From positions 1 through 5,674 of the forward strand of contig JAMONQ010000188.1 of NCBI GenBank assembly GCA_027065635.1: 5,674 nucleotides of DNA, given 5' to 3'. Made by a program: the position numbers and the translations under genes. This document shows positions 1 through 4,979 of this stretch, in pieces. Within the stretch, counting starts at the first letter, position 1. The number at the start of each line of letters is the position of its first letter. This stretch comes from Campylobacterales bacterium (GTDB lineage: Bacteria > Campylobacterota > Campylobacteria > Campylobacterales > Hydrogenimonadaceae). The notes under the pieces were generated by a model. The model did no database searches. It was not told the origin of the DNA and saw only the letters and a list, made by a program, of their open reading frames with translations.

Positions 1-810
1 GTCGTATGTCATCTTCTCGAAGTGTGGCACCAGCCACGAGTCATCCGTACTGTAGCGGCAAAAGCCGCCGTCGACAAGGTCGTACAGCCCGCCGCTCGCC
101 ATCGACTTGAGGCTCTTTTCCACCATTTCGAGCGCACTCTTTTCCTCTTTTAGTCCGTATATCCGCAAAAGCAGATCGAGTGCGGAAGTGTGGGGGAACT
201 TGGGTGCCTTGGAAAAGCCTCCCCAGACTCTGTCGAAACTCTCTTCGAAGGATTTGAGGGTTTTGTCGATAAGTGAAAGGTCGAGTTTGGTTGCCTTTAT
301 CGGGCCATCCTTGGGAGAGAGGAAACGCTCTATCTCGTCGGCGTTTTTTATAATCGCATCAGGAGCTTTCGTCCACTTTTCATGGATGATCTCGATGAGT
401 TCAAGAAAGCCCATCATATTGTACTTGCGCTTGGGAGGTATGTAGGTGCCGGCGAAAAACGGCTTTTTGTCGGGTGTCATGAAGATCGAAAGAGGCCAGC
501 CGCCGGGACGCTGATTTAGCAGGGAGTGGACGTTTTGGTAGTGTTTGTCGATGTCGGGACGCTCTTCGCGGTCTACCTTGATAGATACGAAGTGCTCGTT
601 CAAAAACTCTGCAATCTTTTCATCTTCGAACACCTCTCTCTCCATGACGTGGCACCAGTGGCAGCTGCTGTATCCTATACTGAGAAAGATGGGAAGGTTT
701 TTTTCGAGTGCTTTTTCGAATGCCTCCCCGCCCCATGGGTACCAGTCGACCGGATTGTTTGCGTGCTGAAGCAGATAGGGTGATGTTTCGCTTATCAGTC
801 TGTTCGCCAT
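1..810 (-). CDS. yyaL: YyaL/DUF255 family protein: thioredoxin-like domain plus start of (alpha/alpha)6 barrel; 3' end cut by window edge
   Basis: Reading the minus strand from the ATG at 810-808 gives 270 codons with no stop before the window edge. The family is usually 600-700 residues, so over half is missing. The protein opens with the family hallmark NRLISETSPYLLQHANNPVDW (residues 3-23). A thioredoxin-like domain follows with a CHWC active site (C50, C53), then VDREERPDID near 79-88 and a GGWPLSIFMTP segment (103-113) carrying the presumed cis-proline P106. Residues 240-270 (GGLYD, GGFCRYS, VPHFEKM) match the first glycosidase-like helical-barrel motif. There is no signal peptide, so it is probably cytoplasmic. 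AAGGCG at 814-819 (read on the minus strand) is a fair ribosome binding site. Family members are called 'thioredoxin domain-containing' or spermatogenesis-associated protein 20-like; the biochemical role is not established. It is transcribed divergently from the redox genes. Family assignment is secure; function is not. Confidence 0.95.
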   Translation of the reverse strand, partial: MANRLISETSPYLLQHANNPVDWYPWGGEAFEKALEKNLPIFLSIGYSSCHWCHVMEREVFEDEKIAEFLNEHFVSIKVDREERPDIDKHYQNVHSLLNQRPGGWPLSIFMTPDKKPFFAGTYIPPKRKYNMMGFLELIEIIHEKWTKAPDAIIKNADEIERFLSPKDGPIKATKLDLSLIDKTLKSFEESFDRVWGGFSKAPKFPHTSALDLLLRIYGLKEEKSALEMVEKSLKSMASGGLYDLVDGGFCRYSTDDSWLVPHFEKMTYD

Positions 811-841
811 GATTCGCCTTTTTTCTACGATAGTAGCGATA

Positions 842-849
842 ATTGTATA
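842..849 (-). promoter_or_regulatory. Candidate -10 box for the yyaL-like gene
   Basis: Read on the minus strand this is TATACAAT, preceded by an A/T-rich run, about 32 bases before the ATG at 810. It fits a Campylobacterota-type sigma-70 promoter, which depends on the -10 and often lacks a recognisable -35. The surrounding block 841-854 is nearly symmetric, so a plus-strand promoter (TATAAAAT) towards the cytochrome gene is equally possible. Neither is certain. Confidence 0.4.
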
Positions 850-970
850 AAATTTTCCATTGGTGACGATGTAGTTTTGGATATCGGATTTTCAAAAAGA
901 GGCCGACTGGCGCAGCTTTTTGCACAAACACTACACGAACCGGCGGTAGGATTTGGGTATCGAGACTTGT

Positions 971-977
971 AAGGAGG
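971..977 (+). promoter_or_regulatory. Strong Shine-Dalgarno site fixing the cytochrome start
   Basis: AAGGAGG lies eight bases before the ATG at 986. It is the best ribosome binding site in the window. It supports 986 rather than the in-frame ATG at 953, which would put eleven extra residues in front of an already complete signal peptide and place this site inside the coding region. Confidence 0.85.
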
Positions 978-985
978 CTTGTGCA

Positions 986-1324
986 ATGAAAAAGATGTTT
1001 TTGGCGATTCTGGTATGTCTGGCGGGCATTACGGGTGCGCACGCATATTCGGCAAAAGGTATGGTGGCGTACAAGAAACTATGCAAGCAGTGTCACGGCT
1101 CCGGTTTCAAGGGGGCGGCTATGCTGACCAGTGACGGATGGGAGGAGATGTTCGCATCCGAGGCCGAAAAGCTCAAGTCCGCCCACGAGGATTACGACGA
1201 GGCTATGGAGGTGCTGCGTTCACCCTATTTCGAGCGTCGTTTGGATGCACTCGGAAAATTTTTGCGCGACAATGGAAGCGATATGGGGGTGGTAAGAAGC
1301 TGTGACGGGTTAAATTGCGGATGA
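986..1324 (+). CDS. Small secreted single-haem cytochrome c-like protein (112 aa)
   Basis: The start at 986 follows a perfect AAGGAGG. Residues 1-20 form a Sec signal peptide: KK, a hydrophobic core (MFLAILVCLAGITG) and an AHA cleavage site. One haem attachment motif, CKQCH (C33, C36, H37), lies near the mature N-terminus, as in class I cytochromes c. The mature protein is about 92 residues, consistent with a monohaem domain exported to the periplasm. The distal haem ligand is not obvious: M46, H67, M74 and M100 are all candidates. Two further cysteines (C106, C111) sit in the last seven residues and are unusual for a simple cytochrome c. The electron donor and acceptor are unknown. The gene lies 43 bp upstream of dsbD, whose own -10 box is in the gap, so co-transcription is possible but not required. 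A periplasmic haem protein is likely; a specific pathway cannot be named. Confidence 0.85.
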   Translation: MKKMFLAILVCLAGITGAHAYSAKGMVAYKKLCKQCHGSGFKGAAMLTSDGWEEMFASEAEKLKSAHEDYDEAMEVLRSPYFERRLDALGKFLRDNGSDMGVVRSCDGLNCG

Positions 1325-1330
1325 CTCGGA

Positions 1331-1336
1331 TATAAT
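1331..1336 (+). promoter_or_regulatory. Candidate -10 box (TATAAT) for dsbD
   Basis: A perfect TATAAT in the context GGATATAATATAG lies just after the cytochrome stop codon, 31 bases before the dsbD ATG. No convincing -35 is visible, which is normal for Campylobacterota sigma-70 promoters. The predicted leader is about 25 bases and contains AGGA at 1358-1361 as ribosome binding site. Confidence 0.65.
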
Positions 1337-1367
1337 ATAGACAACAAAACTACAGGCAGGAAAATAT

Positions 1368-3137
1368 ATGAGAAAAGTTTTGACGCTACTACTCTTCAAC
1401 CTCTCTTTGTTTGCCGGTTTCGTGAGTGTCGACGAGGCTTTCAAACCCTCTGCGAAGTTTGAAAACGGCAAGATTCATCTAAAGATCGAGATGGCCGACC
1501 ACATCCACCTGACAAAAGATCTCTTGAAGTTTTCGGTGGAACCCAAAGGAAAGCTCTTTCTTGAGAAGTTTACCCTTCCTCCGGCCCAGAAGGATGAGTT
1601 TGGAGATGAGATATACAGCGGAGTTTTCGAAGTAGAGCTACCCCTCGGGATAGAGGATGAAGGACTCGAGAGTTTCAAATTCGTACTCAATTTCCAGGGC
1701 TGTTCCGATAGCGGAGTCTGTTATCCGCCGGTTACCAAAACCTACGACTTTTCAATACCTGCAAGCGCATCATCGGTACGCTCCGGCGAGCCCAAAACGC
1801 AGAAGATAGAGGAGATGGAAAAAGAGGTCGAGAGTGCGGTGCTTTCCGAAGAGGAGAGTATCGCTTCGGCACTGAAGTCGAAAAGTTTCGGTATCGTTCT
1901 TCTTACATTTTTCGGTTTCGGGCTCCTTTTGGCGTTGACACCGTGTGTATTTCCGATGATTCCGATACTCTCCTCCATCATAGTCGCGCAGGGAGAGGGG
2001 ATGAATGCCCGTCGAGGATTTGTTTTGTCCCTGGTCTATGTACTTGCCATGGCGCTTACATACACTTTGGCAGGAGTACTCGCCGGACTCTTTGGCGCCA
2101 ATATTCAGGCGGCACTGCAAAATCCATGGGTCATTTCGCTCTTCGCTCTTCTGTTCGTAGCTCTGGCCTTTTCTATGTTCGGTTTTTACGAGCTTCAGCT
2201 TCCGGCCTCTCTTCAGACCAGAATCAGCCGTAAAAGTGACGAAGCAGGAAAAAGGGGCGGTTTGGCCGGCGTCGCCGTGATGGGCTTTTTGTCGGCGCTT
2301 ATAGTGGGTCCATGTGTCGCACCGCCTCTTGCCGGAGCGCTGATATATATAGGCCAGACAGGAGATGCGCTCCTTGGCGGAGCGGCTCTTTTTGTCATGA
2401 GTCTCGGGATGGGAGCTCCCTTGATTCTCATCGGTACCGGTGCGGGACGCTTTATGCCAAAGCCGGGCGGCTGGATGAGTGCGGTGAGCAGAGTCTTCGG
2501 TGTCGTTATGCTCGCCGTAGCGATATGGATGCTCTCTCGTATCATCCCCGATTCTGTATCTATGGTGCTATGGGCCGCTCTTTTTGTAGTGAGTGCCGTA
2601 TATCTTGGAGCTCTCGAACCTTTGGAGAATGGAAGAGGCTGGAGTGCACTGTTTAAAGGGATAGGAGTCTTCATGCTTCTGTATGGGGGATTTTTGCTGT
2701 TTGGCGCCTTCACCGGCGCATCCAGTCCGCTCGATCCTCTAAAAGCGCTCAAGAGGCCTGTCGGCAACCTCCCCGGCGTGACAGCCGCTCATCTGCGTTT
2801 TGAAAGAGTGGAGACTCTCGATGCTCTGCTTCGAAAGATCGACAGTGCGAAGAGACCGGTAATGGTCGACTTCAGTGCCGAATGGTGTGTAAGCTGCAAA
2901 GAGCTGGAGGAGAATACGTTTACAGATCCTAAGGTGATCTTTGCGCTGAATGGGTTCGATCTTTATCAGGTAGATGTTACCAAAAACAGCGAGGAGCAAA
3001 AAAGGATAATGCGACACTTCGGCATCTTCGGACCGCCGGCGATACTCTTTTTCAGGGATGGAAAGGAGATCGCCTCTCAAAGAGTTTCCGGATACAAGCC
3101 GCCGGACGAGTTTTTGAAAATTATCGAAGGGGTGTAG
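1368..3137 (+). CDS. dsbD: Thiol:disulfide interchange protein DsbD, full length (589 aa)
   Basis: DsbD is an inner-membrane protein that passes electrons from cytoplasmic thioredoxin to periplasmic thiol proteins. All three modules and all six redox cysteines are visible. After a signal peptide (about 1-16) comes the periplasmic alpha domain with C112 and C118 in a CSDSGVCYPP motif. A charged, glutamate-rich linker covers about 142-170. The membrane domain (about 174-449, eight predicted helices) carries C193 in LTPCVFP and C316 in GPCVAPP. The C-terminal gamma domain is thioredoxin-like with W506-CVSC (C507, C510) and the GPPA cis-proline region (555-558). Size and order match E. coli DsbD. 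The start is supported by AGGA six bases before the ATG and by the intact signal peptide. It is followed after one base by a secreted thioredoxin-like gene, a likely client. DsbD usually supplies reductant for disulfide isomerisation and for cytochrome c maturation; the upstream cytochrome gene fits the latter, but this is inference. Confidence 0.97.
   Translation: MRKVLTLLLFNLSLFAGFVSVDEAFKPSAKFENGKIHLKIEMADHIHLTKDLLKFSVEPKGKLFLEKFTLPPAQKDEFGDEIYSGVFEVELPLGIEDEGLESFKFVLNFQGCSDSGVCYPPVTKTYDFSIPASASSVRSGEPKTQKIEEMEKEVESAVLSEEESIASALKSKSFGIVLLTFFGFGLLLALTPCVFPMIPILSSIIVAQGEGMNARRGFVLSLVYVLAMALTYTLAGVLAGLFGANIQAALQNPWVISLFALLFVALAFSMFGFYELQLPASLQTRISRKSDEAGKRGGLAGVAVMGFLSALIVGPCVAPPLAGALIYIGQTGDALLGGAALFVMSLGMGAPLILIGTGAGRFMPKPGGWMSAVSRVFGVVMLAVAIWMLSRIIPDSVSMVLWAALFVVSAVYLGALEPLENGRGWSALFKGIGVFMLLYGGFLLFGAFTGASSPLDPLKALKRPVGNLPGVTAAHLRFERVETLDALLRKIDSAKRPVMVDFSAEWCVSCKELEENTFTDPKVIFALNGFDLYQVDVTKNSEEQKRIMRHFGIFGPPAILFFRDGKEIASQRVSGYKPPDEFLKIIEGV
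3127..3132 (+). promoter_or_regulatory. Shine-Dalgarno site inside the dsbD 3' end, for the GTG-started next gene
   Basis: AAGGGG lies six bases before the GTG at 3139 and overlaps the last codons of dsbD. With only one base between the dsbD stop (TAG, 3135-3137) and the GTG, the two genes are likely to be translationally coupled. Confidence 0.7.
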
Positions 3138-3138
3138 C

Positions 3139-3546
3139 GTGAAAAGGGTCGTATTCGCGCTTTTGCTGCTTGCGATATCACTTTTTGCGGAAGTGGAGTG
3201 GGCGATGGATTACAGTGATGCGCTGGAGGAGTCGAAAGAGAGTGGAAAGCCTGTACTCGTCATGATAAGCCAGGAGAGCTGCAACTACTGCTTTTTCATG
3301 AAGAGTCAGGTCTTTACCAGGCCGAAAGTCGCACGTTTTGTAAACGGAAACTTCATTCCCGTCGAACTCGACCTCCAGTCAGATCCCATACCTCCATATC
3401 TCAAGCCCTACGGGACGCCCACTTTCTACATAGTGGCCGATGGCGGCAAAAAGGTATCCCGCCCGATTGTAGGAGCGGCCAAAGCGGATCCGTTTATAGA
3501 TCGTATAGAAAAAGAGCTTGAAAAACTGAGAAACCGATCCGATTGA
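3139..3546 (+). CDS. Secreted thioredoxin-like protein (CNYC active site), probable DsbD partner, 135 aa
   Basis: The GTG start is chosen because it follows AAGGGG at good spacing and gives a complete signal peptide (about 1-17, ending LFA before EVEW). The next in-frame ATG (residue 23) would lose it. The mature part is one thioredoxin fold of the Thioredoxin_7 type: a CNYC redox site (C48, C51), a VELDLQ strand near 75-80, and GTPTF with the cis-proline P94. It should sit in the periplasm, soluble. The residue pattern after the active site (C51-xx-M, VF, K-x-A, F-x-N, F, D78) aligns without gaps to the thioredoxin-like domain of the divergent YyaL-like protein. Its position one base after dsbD argues that DsbD keeps it reduced. 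A role in reducing apocytochrome CxxCH thiols (ResA/CcmG-like) or another periplasmic target is plausible but unproven; no subfamily symbol can be assigned. Confidence 0.9.
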   Translation: MKRVVFALLLLAISLFAEVEWAMDYSDALEESKESGKPVLVMISQESCNYCFFMKSQVFTRPKVARFVNGNFIPVELDLQSDPIPPYLKPYGTPTFYIVADGGKKVSRPIVGAAKADPFIDRIEKELEKLRNRSD

Positions 3547-3592
3547 TCCGGACTGTACGCCGTAGTGAAATATAGGCGAGTATAGGATCGGA

Positions 3593-3598
3593 TATAAT
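3593..3598 (+). promoter_or_regulatory. Candidate -10 box (TATAAT) for the dihydroorotase homologue
   Basis: GGATATAATTTC sits in the 76-bp gap after the thioredoxin-like gene, 24 bases before the ATG at 3623. It is the same GGATATAAT core seen before dsbD. There is no clear -35 and no clear terminator in the gap, so read-through from the dsbD operon may add to transcription. Just upstream, TATAGG occurs twice ten bases apart (3571 and 3581). Confidence 0.65.
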
Positions 3599-3622
3599 TT
3601 CAAAAAAATCGAGGAAAGTGTA

Positions 3623-4807
3623 ATGGTAATCAAAGGTGCTTTGGTAGTGACTCCTGAAGGTACCAGAAAGCTTGACGTTCGTATAGAGTCAGGAAAGATC
3701 GCAGAGCTTGGAGAGTCGCTTGAAGATAGAGAGATTATAGATGCAAAAGGCAGATACCTGATTCCCTCTATGGTGGATATTGGTGTCGGAGTAACGGATG
3801 GAAGACTCAGAGGAGGAACGCTCGAAAAACTTTCGCAAAAGGCGCGGGCAAACGGTTTCGGCACAGTGGTGCTCTCCTCTTTATGCAAACCGCGCATAGA
3901 CAACGAAATAACTCTGGAGTTTGCAAAATCCCAGGCCCAGCTATGCAAAGAGAGCGAGATTTTGACTCTTCTTTCCGGAGTGAAGGAGGATGGCGGTTTG
4001 AGTGATTGCGCTATCTTGCTGAAAGAGGGAGCCGTAGGAATAGAGTTTGAAAGCCATATGGACGGCAATCTGATACGCCGGATCATGGAGTATGCTTCGA
4101 TGTTCGGGGTGACGCTTTTTTGCAGAGCCAACGATCCCGCTCTTCAGGGAGAGGGTGTGATGCACGAGGGTGTGGTCTCTTCCCGACTCGGACTTGCCGG
4201 AGTGCCGGCTGTAGCAGAGTCTTCACAGGTAGCCAAAATAGGAGAGTTGGCTCTCTTCTACGATGTAGATGTCGTTGTACTGGGAGCCTCTACCGAACGG
4301 ACACTAAAGCTTTGTGCACAAAATCCTAAGCTTCATGCGCAGCTGTCGCTGCACCATATTCTTCTTGCCGACAATGCCTGTGAAAACTACGATACTGCCG
4401 GTAAAATATGGCCTCCGCTAAGGGACGAAGAGATGAAAGAGGCGATGAGAGAGATGGTCTTGAAAGGTGAAGTTTTCATGATCACCTCTCTTCACACTCC
4501 TGTATCCAAAACCGCAAAAGATGCAGTCTTCGCGAATGCCGCATATGGAGTGGACGGATTGAGCCGCTTTTTCCCTCTTCTTTTTACCGATCTTGTAAAA
4601 AAAGGTGGACTGGATATCGCTTCGCTTGTTGAGATGGTCTCTAAAAACCCTGCTTCCGTCCTGGGACTCGATAAGGTAAAGGGAGCCATTCTTCCCGGAT
4701 ATGATGCGGATGTTCTCCTTTTCGATCCGGATTACGTATCCGTATATGAAGAGCCTGACTCCCCATATAGCGGTATGCAGATATATGGACGAATCGAGTC
4801 TGTATAA
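3623..4807 (+). CDS. pyrC': Non-catalytic dihydroorotase homologue (PyrC'/PyrX type), 394 aa
   Basis: The overall plan is that of class I dihydroorotases (amidohydrolase superfamily). It has an N-terminal small beta domain with GRYLIPSMVD (43-52), the barrel segment GVMHEGVVSSRLGLAGVPA (178-196), SLHHILL with the NYDTAGKIWPPLR segment (242-267), and the C-terminal NPASVLGL...GAILPGYDADVLLFDPD (342-370). Length is normal. The metal-binding residues are gone: the HxH after the first barrel strand is G54-V-G56; the His of the usual HAEDP is R168 (CRANDP); the His of the usual HVST is G221 (GAST); and the Asp of the usual TDHAPH is S289 (TSLHTP). It should therefore not hydrolyse dihydroorotate. 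In Pseudomonas, an inactive PyrC' is a structural partner of aspartate transcarbamoylase (PyrB), and that is the best guess here; an active PyrC should be encoded elsewhere. GAGGAAAG at 3611-3618 supports the start. The gene has its own promoter and ends at a strong terminator. Confidence 0.9.
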   Translation: MVIKGALVVTPEGTRKLDVRIESGKIAELGESLEDREIIDAKGRYLIPSMVDIGVGVTDGRLRGGTLEKLSQKARANGFGTVVLSSLCKPRIDNEITLEFAKSQAQLCKESEILTLLSGVKEDGGLSDCAILLKEGAVGIEFESHMDGNLIRRIMEYASMFGVTLFCRANDPALQGEGVMHEGVVSSRLGLAGVPAVAESSQVAKIGELALFYDVDVVVLGASTERTLKLCAQNPKLHAQLSLHHILLADNACENYDTAGKIWPPLRDEEMKEAMREMVLKGEVFMITSLHTPVSKTAKDAVFANAAYGVDGLSRFFPLLFTDLVKKGGLDIASLVEMVSKNPASVLGLDKVKGAILPGYDADVLLFDPDYVSVYEEPDSPYSGMQIYGRIESV

Positions 4808-4816
4808 TTCGCTGCG

Positions 4817-4860
4817 GCAAATGGCGTAGCTATATAACGCCGTTTGCACTTCTGTTTTTT
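4817..4860 (+). terminator. Intrinsic terminator after the dihydroorotase homologue
   Basis: The arms GCAAATGGCGT (4817-4827) and ACGCCGTTTGC (4837-4847) pair over 11 bp with a single G-U wobble around a nine-base loop. A T6 run ends the element at 4855-4860. It starts nine bases after the stop codon and insulates this gene from the radical SAM gene downstream. Apart from this and the promoter at 4900-4928, the 172-bp gap contains no recognisable gene. Confidence 0.9.
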
Positions 4861-4899
4861 GACCTTCTTGAATCCCCGCTTTCAAACCTTAAAAAAACC

Positions 4900-4928
4900 T
4901 TGACAAATTATATAAATTGGGTTAAAAT
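4900..4928 (+). promoter_or_regulatory. Sigma-70 promoter for the radical SAM gene (TTGACA-17-TAAAAT)
   Basis: TTGACA (4900-4905) matches the -35 consensus exactly and is separated by 17 bases from TAAAAT (4923-4928). Transcription would start near 4935, giving a leader of about 45 bases. A full -35 box is unusual beside the -35-less promoters seen elsewhere in this window, suggesting strong constitutive or repressor-controlled expression. Confidence 0.8.
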
Positions 4929-4964
4929 AGGCTTAAGTTGAGGCTCTATATATAAAGAAGCCTA
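4928..4964 (+). repeat. Inverted repeat overlapping the -10 box and leader of the radical SAM gene
   Basis: TAGGCTT (4928-4934) and AAGCCTA (4958-4964) are perfect 7-bp inverted arms 30 bases apart. A further AGGCT lies between them at 4941-4945 and could pair with AGCCT (4959-4963) as a short leader hairpin just before the ribosome binding site. This could be an operator or a weak RNA structure, or chance in an A/T-rich tract. Confidence 0.4.
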
Positions 4965-4979
4965 TCGGAAGGGGACTAA

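Noticed and set aside
107..783. Plus-strand open frames opposite the left-edge gene (107-445, 526-783 and 545-769)
   Set aside because: The minus strand encodes an unmistakable YyaL/DUF255 protein across the whole stretch. The plus-strand frames are its shadows.
953..985. In-frame upstream ATG extending the cytochrome by 11 residues
   Set aside because: It would place extra residues including two cysteines before a complete signal peptide and bury the perfect AAGGAGG site. The ATG at 986 is far better.
881..985. Possible structured RNA or tRNA-like element in the divergent gap
   Set aside because: Short complementary stretches exist (GGCCG, CCGGCGG), but no cloverleaf, no long stem and no known riboswitch core could be drawn by eye.
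620..1042. 140-codon minus-strand open frame crossing the divergent gap
   Set aside because: It is in a different frame from the YyaL-like gene, overlaps both that gene and the cytochrome signal peptide, and its Arg/Gln/His-rich sequence resembles no family.
2213..2767. 184-codon open frame on the minus strand
   Set aside because: It lies opposite the membrane domain of DsbD. Its Pro/Ala/Ser-rich translation is what antisense of hydrophobic-helix codons gives.
3379..4131. 250-codon open frame on the minus strand
   Set aside because: It lies opposite the conserved 3' end of the thioredoxin-like gene and the 5' half of the dihydroorotase homologue. It is rich in Ser, Ile and Pro without any recognisable motif.
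4861..4899. Possible further terminator or small gene before the radical SAM promoter
   Set aside because: The short CAAACCTT / AAAACCTT similarity and the A-run form no stable hairpin, and no start codon with a ribosome binding site opens a reading frame.
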